A DNA stretch of 64,000 bases. Origin: REEB95 sp035934995 (GTDB taxonomy: Bacteria; Pseudomonadota; Alphaproteobacteria; ATCC43930; CGMCC-115725). Made by a program: the position numbers and the translations under genes. This document shows, in pieces, positions 27,030 to 34,874 of this stretch; position 1 is the stretch's first letter; each line of letters starts with the position of its first letter. The notes under the pieces are model-generated. The model was not told where the DNA came from. It worked only from the letters and a program-made list of their open reading frames with translations, and searched no databases. The DNA lies in the NCBI GenBank assembly GCA_035934995.1, contig DASYXI010000011.1, positions 38,645 to 102,644 on the forward strand, given 5' to 3'.

Positions 27030-27767
27030 TCACAGCATCGCCAGGCCGCCGTTAACGTGAAGCGTGTGACCGGTGACGTACCGCGATTCGTCGCTGGCAA
27101 GAAATAGGACACAGGCCGCGACCTCGTCGGGCGTACCTTGCCGGCCCAACGGAATGGCGGTTTCGAGTTTTGCCTTCTGGTCCGCCGACAGCACGTCGGT
27201 CATCGCCGTCGCGATGAAACCCGGTGCGACGCAATTGACTGTGATGCCGCGCGACGCAACTTCGGCGGCGAGCGCCTTGGTCATGCCGATCATGCCGGCT
27301 TTCGCCGCGGCGTAATTTGCCTGACCCGGATTGCCCGTGCTGCCGACGACCGAGCCGATGCCGATGATGCGGCCCCAGCGCCGTTTCATCATGCCGCGCA
27401 ACGCCGCGCGCGCGAGCCGAAAGCCGGCGGTCAGATCGACCTCGATCACCTTGGCCCAATCTTCGTCCTTCATCCGCATCGCCAGCCCGTCTTTCGTCAG
27501 GCCGGCGTTGTTGACCAGAATGTCGAGCTGGCCGAATCGTTCATCGGCCGCCTTGATCAATGTCTCGGCGGCCGCCGGATCGCCGAGATCGGCCGCGGCG
27601 ATTTCCGCACGCGCGCCCAGCGCTTCCTTGAGCGCGGTCAATTTGTCGACCTTGGTGCCGGCCAGCAGCACCTTGGCGCCGGCACCGTGCAATGCGCGGG
27701 CGATCGCGCCGCCGATCCCACCCGATGCGCCGGTGATCAGCGCCGCTTTGCCGTTTAGGTCGAACAT
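27030..27767 (-). CDS. fabG: 3-oxoacyl-ACP reductase
   Basis: 245 aa from the ATG at 27767; upstream open frame belongs to fabD shadow. NADPH-dependent ketoreductase of fatty-acid elongation. TGASGGIG is at 12-19, NNAG at 86-89, and the catalytic Ser139, Tyr152 and Lys156 (NYAAAK) are present. Its place between fabD and acpP supports the housekeeping role. Confidence 0.95.
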   Translation of the reverse strand: MFDLNGKAALITGASGGIGGAIARALHGAGAKVLLAGTKVDKLTALKEALGARAEIAAADLGDPAAAETLIKAADERFGQLDILVNNAGLTKDGLAMRMKDEDWAKVIEVDLTAGFRLARAALRGMMKRRWGRIIGIGSVVGSTGNPGQANYAAAKAGMIGMTKALAAEVASRGITVNCVAPGFIATAMTDVLSADQKAKLETAIPLGRQGTPDEVAACVLFLASDESRYVTGHTLHVNGGLAML

Positions 27768-27784
27768 GGAATTCCTTCCGCCGT

Positions 27785-28732
27785 TCACAGCGTCTTGAGA
27801 AAGGCCTCGATCTCGGCCGGCGTGCCGAGCGACTGACCGGTCATCTCGCGGTCGATCCGCTTGGCGAGGCCGCTCAACACGCGGCCCGCGCCGACTTCGA
27901 CCAATGCGCTCACGCCCTGGCCCTTCATGTACAGCACGCACTCGCGCCAGCGCACCAAGCCGGTGACCTGCTGCACCAACAGGTCCTTGATCTCGGCCGG
28001 ATCGCGCACCGCCGTGGCGGTCACGTTGGCAACCACCGGCACCACCGGCTCGACGAACGTAACCTCCGCCAGCGCCTCCGCCATCTCGCGCGCCGCCGGT
28101 TCCATCAACGCACAATGGAACGGCGCACTCACGGGCAGCATGATCGCGCGTTTGGCGCCGCGCGTCGCGGCGTGCACCACCGCGCGCTCGACCGCCGTCC
28201 GATGACCGCTGACCACGACCTGGCCGGCACCGTTGTCGTTCGCCGCCTCGAGCACTTCGCCTTGCGCCGCCTCGCTGGCGACGGCGCGCGCCGCATCGAG
28301 CTCGAGCCCAAGCAGCGCCGCCATTGCGCCCAAGCCCACCGGCACGGCCCGCTGCATCGCCCCGCCGCGCCGCTTCAACAGCCGCGCCGCATCGGCGATC
28401 GAAACCGCATGCGCCGCGGCGTGGGCGGAATATTCGCCCAGCGAATGACCGGCAACGAACGCGGCGTGACGCTTTAGATCGAGGCCGCCATCCTTTTCCA
28501 TCACGCGCATCGCCGCCAGGCTCACCGCCATCAGCGCGGGCTGCGCGTTTTCGGTCAGCACCAACTCGTTCTCCGGTCCTTCGAACATCAGGCGCGACAG
28601 ATTCTGCTTTAGCGCTTCGTCGACTTCACCGAATACGTCACGCGCCGTCGCGAACGCGGCATGCAGCTCGCGGCCCATGCCGACCGCTTGCGAACCCTGA
28701 CCGGGAAAAACGAATGCGCGGCTCATGCTCAA
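27785..28732 (-). CDS. fabD: Malonyl-CoA:ACP transacylase
   Basis: 315 aa. Loads malonate onto ACP. FVFPGQGSQAVGMG is at the N-terminus, the catalytic Ser97 lies in GHSLGEYSA and the catalytic His206 in APFHCALM. Two starts (28732 and 28726, MSMS) are equally possible. It is first in the fab cluster, 17 bp ahead of fabG. Confidence 0.95.
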   Translation of the reverse strand: MSMSRAFVFPGQGSQAVGMGRELHAAFATARDVFGEVDEALKQNLSRLMFEGPENELVLTENAQPALMAVSLAAMRVMEKDGGLDLKRHAAFVAGHSLGEYSAHAAAHAVSIADAARLLKRRGGAMQRAVPVGLGAMAALLGLELDAARAVASEAAQGEVLEAANDNGAGQVVVSGHRTAVERAVVHAATRGAKRAIMLPVSAPFHCALMEPAAREMAEALAEVTFVEPVVPVVANVTATAVRDPAEIKDLLVQQVTGLVRWRECVLYMKGQGVSALVEVGAGRVLSGLAKRIDREMTGQSLGTPAEIEAFLKTL

Positions 28733-28738
28733 CCCAGG

Positions 28739-29023
28739 TCAAAACCGGATCGGCGTCATCGCCGTGTAGGGTTCGCAGCGCAGCTGCCAATCGAGAATCT
28801 TCTCCTGGCCTTCGGCCGGCGCGACATCCTTTTTCTGCACCTCGTAGCCGGGCACGGTGCAGATCTGATTCGCTTTCCATGCGAGCAACTTCTGCGCCGC
28901 GGCATCGCCGGCCGCGTTGCCGGTCGCGGCAGACACGCCGACCGCGTCGCGCGCCGGATCGCGATCGACCGGTACGCAACCGGCGACGAGTGCCGCCAGG
29001 ACCACGAGAAGCCACGCCCGCAT
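28739..29023 (-). CDS. Small putative lipoprotein of unknown function
   Basis: 94 aa from the ATG at 29023, chosen for its strong ribosome site (GGGAGGA, 3 nt upstream of ATG) and because a lipoprotein signal begins there: MRAWLLVVLAALVAGC with Cys16 as the lipidation site. The mature part is about 79 aa with two further cysteines. No known domain is recognised. It ends 6 bp before fabD and could be co-transcribed with the fab genes. Confidence 0.7.
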   Translation of the reverse strand: MRAWLLVVLAALVAGCVPVDRDPARDAVGVSAATGNAAGDAAAQKLLAWKANQICTVPGYEVQKKDVAPAEGQEKILDWQLRCEPYTAMTPIRF

Positions 29024-29141
29024 GATTCCTCCCGGCGCACCGGATACACCCACGTCGGTGGCCTGTAAAGCGGCTGCAACGCGCGCGGCTTAGGCCGCCC
29101 GCCGGCGCGAAATGCGCCGCTTCCGCCGTGCAGCGCCTTGC

Positions 29142-29147
29142 TATACT
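29142..29147 (+). promoter_or_regulatory. Candidate -10 element for the ring-hydroxylating oxygenase operon
   Basis: TATACT (5/6 match) lies 24 bp before the alpha-subunit ATG. The upstream -35 is poor, so an activator may be needed, or the call may be wrong. Confidence 0.35.
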
Positions 29148-29171
29148 CGCCGCCAGCCAGCGACCGCCGCC

Positions 29172-30452
29172 ATGACCGACCGCTACGTCATCGAAGATCG
29201 CGCCAAGAACACGTTCTCGCTGTCGCGCGAAGCGCTGGTCTCGTCGGCCGTGTTCGAAAAAGAACACCGCGCCATCTTCGATACTTGCTGGATCTATGTC
29301 GGCCACGCCTCGGAGCTCGCCAAGCCCGGCGATTTTCGCACGCGGCACGTCGCGGGACGGCCGGTGATTTTCTGCCGCGACAAGGCGGGCGCAATTCACG
29401 CGTTGCTGAATTCCTGCCGCCACCGCGGCGCGACAGTGTGCCGCGAGCGCGAAGGCAACGCGCGCCAATTCATGTGCATGTACCACGGCTGGACCTACGA
29501 GACCGACGGTGCGCTCAAGGCCGTGCCCGGTCCTGAAGCCTATGGCGCCGCGTTCGATAAACGGAACTTCGGATTGGTCGCCGTGCCACGGCTCGATCAC
29601 TACCGCGACTTTTATTTTGCCTGTTTCGATCACGATGCGCCGCCGCTCGCCGATTATCTTGCCGGCGCCACGGAGTATATCGATCTGGTCGTCGACCAAT
29701 CGCCGTCCGGACGAATGGAGATCATAGCCGGCGTTCAGGAATACGACGTCAAAGCGAACTGGAAGCTCTTGGTCGAGAACAGCGTCGACGACTATCACCT
29801 GCCCACGGTGCACACGACCTGGCTCAACTACATGAAGAACGCCGGCGTCAACGTACGGCCGCCGAAAGAGGAAGGTCTGTTGCTACCATCCAAGGGTTGG
29901 GGCAAGGACCTCGGCAACGGTCATCTCACCACCGACAACGTCAACTTCCGCGGCCGGCCGGTGGCGCGCTGGATCTCGATCTATGGCGAGGATGCGAAAG
30001 CCGACATCGAGGCGATCCGCCGCGAGCTGGTGGCGCGTCTCGGCGAGGAACGCGCCGCGCGCATCGCCGACACCAATCGCAACCTGGTCGTCTTTCCCAA
30101 TCTGGCGCTCAACGACGGCTCGTCGGTGACCGTGCGTACCTTCTTTCCGACGGCGCCCGATCGCATGCGCGTCACCGCGTGGTGCCTCGGTCCGGCCGAA
30201 GAAACGCCGGCGCAGCGCGCGCGGCGGCTGGATGCGTTCCTCACCTTCTACGGACCCGGCGGTTTCGCCACGCCCGACGACGTCGCCGCGCTCGAAGCGG
30301 TGCAGCAGGGGCTGGCGGTATGGCGCGAAGTCGGCTGGTCCGACATGTCGCGCGGCATGGCCAAGCCGGCGGATGCGCAGCTCAACACCGACGAAGGCCA
30401 CATGCGGGTGTTCTGGCGGCGGTGGAGCGAACTGATGGACCGCGCCGGATGA
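29172..30452 (+). CDS. Aromatic ring-hydroxylating oxygenase, alpha (large, Rieske) subunit
   Basis: 426 aa from the ATG at 29172. The Rieske [2Fe-2S] ligands are Cys82 and His84 (SCRHRG) and Cys102 and His105 (MCMYHGW). The catalytic mononuclear-iron site has His209 and His214 in VDDYHLPTVH with the bridging Asp just before; the third ligand is probably in GPGGFATPDD near the C-terminus. Such enzymes add O2 to aromatic rings using electrons from a reductase/ferredoxin, neither of which is encoded nearby. The beta subunit follows with an ATGA overlap. The substrate is unknown. Confidence 0.9.
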   Translation: MTDRYVIEDRAKNTFSLSREALVSSAVFEKEHRAIFDTCWIYVGHASELAKPGDFRTRHVAGRPVIFCRDKAGAIHALLNSCRHRGATVCREREGNARQFMCMYHGWTYETDGALKAVPGPEAYGAAFDKRNFGLVAVPRLDHYRDFYFACFDHDAPPLADYLAGATEYIDLVVDQSPSGRMEIIAGVQEYDVKANWKLLVENSVDDYHLPTVHTTWLNYMKNAGVNVRPPKEEGLLLPSKGWGKDLGNGHLTTDNVNFRGRPVARWISIYGEDAKADIEAIRRELVARLGEERAARIADTNRNLVVFPNLALNDGSSVTVRTFFPTAPDRMRVTAWCLGPAEETPAQRARRLDAFLTFYGPGGFATPDDVAALEAVQQGLAVWREVGWSDMSRGMAKPADAQLNTDEGHMRVFWRRWSELMDRAG

Positions 30453-30952
30453 GCGACCGACGCAATACGGCAAGCGCGACGCGCGAAGAGGTCGAAGAAT
30501 TTCTCTATCGCGAGGCGGCGTTGCTCGATGCCTGGCAGCTCGACGAATGGCTCGCGCTGACGACGGCGGATTGCGGCTATTACGTACCGCCCAACGACAA
30601 GCCCGACGCCGACCACCGGACGACGTTGTTCACCGTCGCCGACGACCACGCGCGGCTGGTCGAGCGCGTCAAACGCCTCAAGGATCCGAGCGCGCACGCC
30701 GAATACCCGCCGTCGCGCACGCGCCGGCTGATCTCGAACGTGCGCGTGACTGGCCACGACGGCGATACGATCGAGGTCGCCGCCAATTTCGTGGTCTATC
30801 GCTTCCGTCGCGGCGACGACCGGCGCGAGTACGTCGGGCACTACCGCTTCAAGCTGCGGCGCGAGAACGGCGCCCTCAAGATCGCCGAACGCCGGGCGAT
30901 CCTCGACGGCGAAGAGCTCGGCGCCCTCGGTGCGGTGAGCTTCATCCTGTAG
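30449..30952 (+). CDS. Aromatic ring-hydroxylating oxygenase, beta (small) subunit
   Basis: 167 aa from the ATG at 30449; the longer open frame upstream is a shadow of the alpha gene. The cystatin-like small subunit shows the usual pattern: EEVEEFLYREAALLDAWQLDEWL, YYVPP, RTRRLISNVRV and a C-terminal beta-strand region. It has a structural role in the alpha3beta3 hexamer. Tight overlap with the alpha gene supports a working enzyme. Confidence 0.88.
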   Translation: MSDRRNTASATREEVEEFLYREAALLDAWQLDEWLALTTADCGYYVPPNDKPDADHRTTLFTVADDHARLVERVKRLKDPSAHAEYPPSRTRRLISNVRVTGHDGDTIEVAANFVVYRFRRGDDRREYVGHYRFKLRRENGALKIAERRAILDGEELGALGAVSFIL

Positions 30953-30996
30953 CCTCCCGCGTCATTAAGTCCCTGCGCCATCAGCGGTTTTGCCGC

Positions 30997-31024
30997 TTGC
31001 GCCGCCGCGTTCTTGCTGTATATT
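30997..31024 (+). promoter_or_regulatory. Promoter of the rpsF-rpsR-rplI operon
   Basis: TTGCGC (30997-31002) and TATATT (31019-31024) are spaced by 16 bp, about 95 bp upstream of rpsF. Each hexamer matches consensus in most positions, and the location suits a ribosomal-protein operon. Confidence 0.55.
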
Positions 31025-31037
31025 CCGCGGCCTCCTT

Positions 31038-31052
31038 GCCGGCTTTGCCGGC
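31038..31052 (+). promoter_or_regulatory. Hairpin in the rpsF leader, possible S6:S18 autoregulatory element
   Basis: GCCGGC-TTT-GCCGGC forms a strong hairpin shortly after the predicted transcription start. rpsF leaders in many bacteria carry an RNA that the S6:S18 complex binds to repress its own operon. The position fits, but the conserved CCG-containing fold was not confirmed. Confidence 0.3.
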
Positions 31053-31119
31053 TAGGCCCGGGCGGCTGATGCTCGATCCTCGACCAGCGCCGGGCCGTTA
31101 ACAGCCATAGGGAGCTTGG

Positions 31120-31536
31120 ATGCCGTTCTACGAAAACGTCTTTATTGCGCGTCAGGACGTCTCGTCCACCCAGGTCGAGACACTCACCGACACGCTCGCC
31201 AACCTCGTCACCGAGCACGGCGGCAAGGTCACCAAGCGTGAATATTGGGGCCTGCGCAACCTCTCCTACCGCATCAAGAAAAACCGCAAGGGCCATTACG
31301 TCCTGCTCAACCTCGATGCGCCGCCGGCCGCGGTCAACGAACTCGAGCGCAACATGCGCATCAACGAGGACGTGCTGCGCTACCTCACCGTGCGCGTCGA
31401 AGCGCTCGAAGAAGGACCGTCGGCGATGATGCAGGCGCGGTCGCGCGGCGAAGAGCGCGAACGCGAGCGTAGCCGCCGGTTCGACCGCGACGGCCGCGAA
31501 GGCGTGCCGGCCGAACACGAAGGGGGCGAGGCATGA
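31120..31536 (+). CDS. rpsF: 30S ribosomal protein S6
   Basis: 138 aa, longer than the E. coli core because of an Arg/Glu-rich tail, common in alphaproteobacteria. The N-terminus MPFYENVFIARQDVS and the motif KREYWGLRNLSYRIKKNRKGHY are diagnostic. It forms a complex with S18. GGGAGC at 31111-31116 provides a ribosome site. The stop overlaps rpsR by 4 bp. Confidence 0.96.
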   Translation: MPFYENVFIARQDVSSTQVETLTDTLANLVTEHGGKVTKREYWGLRNLSYRIKKNRKGHYVLLNLDAPPAAVNELERNMRINEDVLRYLTVRVEALEEGPSAMMQARSRGEERERERSRRFDRDGREGVPAEHEGGEA

Positions 31537-31814
31537 GCGACGACACGCGCGGCGGCGAACGCTCCGAACGCGGCGGCGGCCGTCAGCAAACGCGCCGGCC
31601 GTTTTTCCGGCGGCGCAAATCGTGCCCGTTCTCCGGACCGCATGCGCCGAAGATCGACTACAAGGACATCAAGCTGTTGCAACGCTTCGTTTCGGAGCGC
31701 GGCAAGATCGTGCCGTCACGCATCAGCGCCGTGTCGACCTTGAAGCAGCGCGAGCTGGCGCAGGCGATCAAGCGGGCCCGGTTCCTCGGGCTCCTGCCCT
31801 ACAGCCTGCGTTGA
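31533..31814 (+). CDS. rpsR: 30S ribosomal protein S18
   Basis: 93 aa. RRPFFRRRKSCPFSG and the core KIDYKDIKLLQRFVSERGKI are classic S18, including the Cys-Pro-Phe element. Binds S6 on the platform of the 30S subunit. Coupled to rpsF by an ATGA overlap. Confidence 0.96.
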   Translation: MSDDTRGGERSERGGGRQQTRRPFFRRRKSCPFSGPHAPKIDYKDIKLLQRFVSERGKIVPSRISAVSTLKQRELAQAIKRARFLGLLPYSLR

Positions 31815-31827
31815 TGGAGACGAGACG

Positions 31828-32565
31828 ATGATGGAAGTCATCCTGCTCGAGCGGGTCGAGAAGCTCGGCCAGATGGGCCAGGTGGTGAAGGTGCGGCCAG
31901 GCTTCGCGCGCAACTATTTGTTGCCGCAGAAGAAGGCGCTGCGCGCCACCAAGGAAAACCTCGCGATCTTCGAGAAGCAGCGGACACAGCTTGAAGCCGC
32001 CAACCTGGCGCGGCGCGGCGACGCCGAACAGGTCGCGCAGAAGCTCAATGGCATCTCGGTGTTGATCATTCGCCAGGCTGGCGAAAGCGGCCAGCTCTAT
32101 GGCTCGGTGACGGCGCGCGACATCGCTCAGGCGGTGACCGAAGCCGGCTTCACCGTCGGCAAGGGCCAGGTCACGCTCGACAAGGCGATCAAGACGCTCG
32201 GCCTTTATCCGATGCGCGTCCGCCTCCATCCCGAGGTCGCGGTTCAGGTGACGGTCAACGTCGCGCAATCGGCCGAAGAGGCCGAGATGCAGGCCAAGGG
32301 CATCGACGTCACCAAGCGGGCCCAGGAAGCGCGCGACGGCGACCAGGCCGCCGCGGAACCGGCGGCCGAAGCCGACGCCGAAGCCAAGCCGAAGAAGGCA
32401 AAAGCCAAGGCCAAGTCGAAGACCGACGACGCGGACGAGGCCGAGGCGGAAGCCAAGCCGGCCAAAGCCGCCAAGGCGTCGAAAGGCGACAAGGCTGAAA
32501 AGGCCGAGAAGCCGGAAAAAGCTGACAAGCCGAAACGCGAGAAGAAAAAGAGCGCCAAGGTATAG
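31828..32565 (+). CDS. rplI: 50S ribosomal protein L9 with a long charged C-terminal tail
   Basis: 245 aa, against about 150 in E. coli. Residues 1-150 hold the normal N-domain (MEVILLERVEKLGQMGQVVKV), connecting helix and C-domain; the ATG at 31831 may be the true start (MEVI). From about residue 170 the protein becomes an Ala/Lys/Glu-rich low-complexity tail of about 75 aa (e.g. KPKKAKAKAKSK, KAEKAEKPEKADK) that is probably disordered. L9 helps maintain reading frame and ribosome spacing. The tail's role is unknown. Confidence 0.95.
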   Translation: MMEVILLERVEKLGQMGQVVKVRPGFARNYLLPQKKALRATKENLAIFEKQRTQLEAANLARRGDAEQVAQKLNGISVLIIRQAGESGQLYGSVTARDIAQAVTEAGFTVGKGQVTLDKAIKTLGLYPMRVRLHPEVAVQVTVNVAQSAEEAEMQAKGIDVTKRAQEARDGDQAAAEPAAEADAEAKPKKAKAKAKSKTDDADEAEAEAKPAKAAKASKGDKAEKAEKPEKADKPKREKKKSAKV

Positions 32566-32612
32566 GCTCGCGAGCGCCGGCCGCGTCGAGCGGCGGCACC
32601 GGAGGCGCGTCG

Positions 32613-33446
32613 ATGCAAAGCGTGACGTTGCCCGGCGGCGAGCGGGTTCCCGCGCTCGGCCTCGGCACGTGGATGATGGGCGAGCACGGCGGGCACGAGC
32701 CTGAGTCCGTCGCCGCCCTCAAACGCGGCATCGATCTCGGCATGACGCTGATCGACACCGCCGAAATGTACGGCGACGGCGGGGCCGAGGAACTGGTCGG
32801 CCAGGCGATCGCCGGCCAACGCAACCGGGTTTTCATCGTCAGCAAGGTTTTGCCGTCAAACGCATCGCGGGCCGGCGTCGTCGTCGCCTGCGAGTGTAGC
32901 TTGAAGCGGCTCGGCACCGACCGCATCGACCTCTATCTGTTGCATTGGCGCGGCGGCATACCGCTGCATGAGACGGTGGCCGGCTTTGCCGACCTGCAGC
33001 GTGCCGGCAAGATTCGCCATTGGGGCGTGTCCAATCTCGACCTCGATGAGATGAACGCGGTCTGGGCGGCGCCCGGCGGCGCCGGCTGTGCCGCCAACCA
33101 GCTGCTCTACAACCTTGGCCGCCGCGGCATCGAGTGGGACCTGCGGCCGGCGTTGAGCGCGCGCGGCGTGCCGATCATGGCCTATTCGCCGCTCGAACAG
33201 GGTCGGCTGCTCGGCAATCGGGCGCTCAAGCAGGTGGCCACGGCGCGGGACGCCACCCCGGCCCAGGTAGCGCTTGCCTGGCTGTTGCAACAGGCCGGAA
33301 TCATCGCCATTCCGAAGGCGGCGAACCTGGCCCATGTCACCGAAAACCGCGCCGCCGCCGAAATTGTGCTGACCGCGGCGGAACGCGCGGCCCTCGAGCG
33401 GGTTTTTCCACCGCCGGGCCGAAAAATGCCTTTGGCCATGCTTTAA
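32613..33446 (+). CDS. Aldo/keto reductase
   Basis: 277 aa cytoplasmic NADPH-dependent carbonyl reductase with a TIM-barrel fold. The catalytic tetrad is complete: Asp48 and Tyr53 (LIDTAEMYGDG), Lys78 (IVSKVLP) and His111 (LYLLHWRG). The cofactor segment IAIPKAANLAHVTENRAA is near the C-terminus. A strong GGAGG lies upstream of the ATG. Substrate unknown. Confidence 0.9.
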   Translation: MQSVTLPGGERVPALGLGTWMMGEHGGHEPESVAALKRGIDLGMTLIDTAEMYGDGGAEELVGQAIAGQRNRVFIVSKVLPSNASRAGVVVACECSLKRLGTDRIDLYLLHWRGGIPLHETVAGFADLQRAGKIRHWGVSNLDLDEMNAVWAAPGGAGCAANQLLYNLGRRGIEWDLRPALSARGVPIMAYSPLEQGRLLGNRALKQVATARDATPAQVALAWLLQQAGIIAIPKAANLAHVTENRAAAEIVLTAAERAALERVFPPPGRKMPLAML

Positions 33447-33515
33447 TCGGACTTGAATCCGGGCCGCGGATTGCAAGAAAATCCCTAAAACCGGCAAAAA
33501 ACCACCGGGGATGGC

Positions 33516-34757
33516 ATGACAGTCGGGCTGTTGCTGCGTCACCTCGTTCGTCGAGGCACTCTGCGGATCATCGACGCGACCGGCAAAACGCGCGCCTATT
33601 CCGGCGCACCGGGCCCGGCGATCACCATTCGCCTGCACGACCGGCCGGTCGAGCGGCAGTTGCTGTTCAACCCGCGGCTGATGTTGGGCGAGGCGTATAT
33701 GGACGGCCGCCTCACCGTCGAGGACGGCGGCAATCTCTATGACCTGCTCGATTTTCTCGGCACCAACATCAGCTTGGCGCCGAAAACCATGCTGACGCCG
33801 CTTTATAACGGCTTTGGCCGGGCGTTCCGCGGTCTCCAGCAATGGAACCCGGTCGGCCGTGCCCGCCGCAACGTCGCTCACCATTACGACCTGTCCGACG
33901 CGCTCTACGACATCTTCCTCGATCGCGACCGGCAATATTCCTGCGCCTATTTCACGGCGCCCGACCAGACGATCGAACAGGCGCAAGCCAACAAGAAACG
34001 CCATATCGCCGCCAAGCTGATGCTCAAGCCCGGCCAGCGCGTGCTCGACATCGGCAGCGGCTGGGGCGGGCTGGCTCTGTACCTGGCGAAGGAATGCGAT
34101 GTCGACGTCACCGGCCTGACGCTATCGGTCGAGCAGCACCGGGTCGCCGAACGCCGCGCCGCGGCCGCCGGATTGGCGTCGCGCGTGCGCTTCAAGCTGC
34201 TCGATTATCGGGAGGAGCGCGCCCAGTACGACCGCATCGTGTCGGTCGGCATGTTCGAGCATGTCGGGGTACCACAGTACCCCGCCTTTTTCAGTCGCGT
34301 GAAGTCGCTGCTGACCGAGGACGGCGCCATGTTGCTCCACGCCATTGGCCGCTCCGACGGCCCCGCCAGCACCAGCCCCTGGATCCGCAAGTACATTTTC
34401 CCGGGTGGCTATTCGCCCGCGCTGTCCGAGGTGCTGCCGGTCGTCGAGCGCACCGGCCTCTGGGTCACCGACATCGAGATCCTACGGCTGCATTATGCCG
34501 AGACCTTGCGCGCTTGGCGCACGCGGTTCATGGCCGAGCGCGAGCGCGTCAAGGCGCTCTATGACGAGCGCTTCTGCCGGATGTGGGAATTTTATCTCGC
34601 GGGCTCCGAAATCGCGTTCCGCTATCAGGGCCATATGGTGTGGCAGATGCAGATGGCGCGGCGTGTCGATGCCGTGCCGTTGACGCGCGACTATATGTTC
34701 GATTGGGAACGCAGCCACAAGGCACCCGCCGCCGCCGAAGCCGGACGCGCCGCGTAA
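33516..34757 (+). CDS. cfa: Cyclopropane-fatty-acyl-phospholipid synthase
   Basis: 413 aa. Transfers a methylene from SAM to unsaturated acyl chains of membrane phospholipids, giving cyclopropane lipids typical of stress or stationary phase. The SAM motif VLDIGSGWGGLALYLA and the family segments NVAHHYDLSDALYDIFLD, YSCAYF and MFEHVG are present. It is a peripheral membrane enzyme without predicted helices. Confidence 0.93.
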   Translation: MTVGLLLRHLVRRGTLRIIDATGKTRAYSGAPGPAITIRLHDRPVERQLLFNPRLMLGEAYMDGRLTVEDGGNLYDLLDFLGTNISLAPKTMLTPLYNGFGRAFRGLQQWNPVGRARRNVAHHYDLSDALYDIFLDRDRQYSCAYFTAPDQTIEQAQANKKRHIAAKLMLKPGQRVLDIGSGWGGLALYLAKECDVDVTGLTLSVEQHRVAERRAAAAGLASRVRFKLLDYREERAQYDRIVSVGMFEHVGVPQYPAFFSRVKSLLTEDGAMLLHAIGRSDGPASTSPWIRKYIFPGGYSPALSEVLPVVERTGLWVTDIEILRLHYAETLRAWRTRFMAERERVKALYDERFCRMWEFYLAGSEIAFRYQGHMVWQMQMARRVDAVPLTRDYMFDWERSHKAPAAAEAGRAA

Positions 34758-34874
34758 GAAAATTCCGCGGGCCGCCGAGTCGCGGGACATTCACACCCGT
34801 CATTCATCTGACTCACAGGCGACACACATCGTTTCGTGCATGCCGGCCTGTCGGCGGAGTGCTACAGTTCTGTC

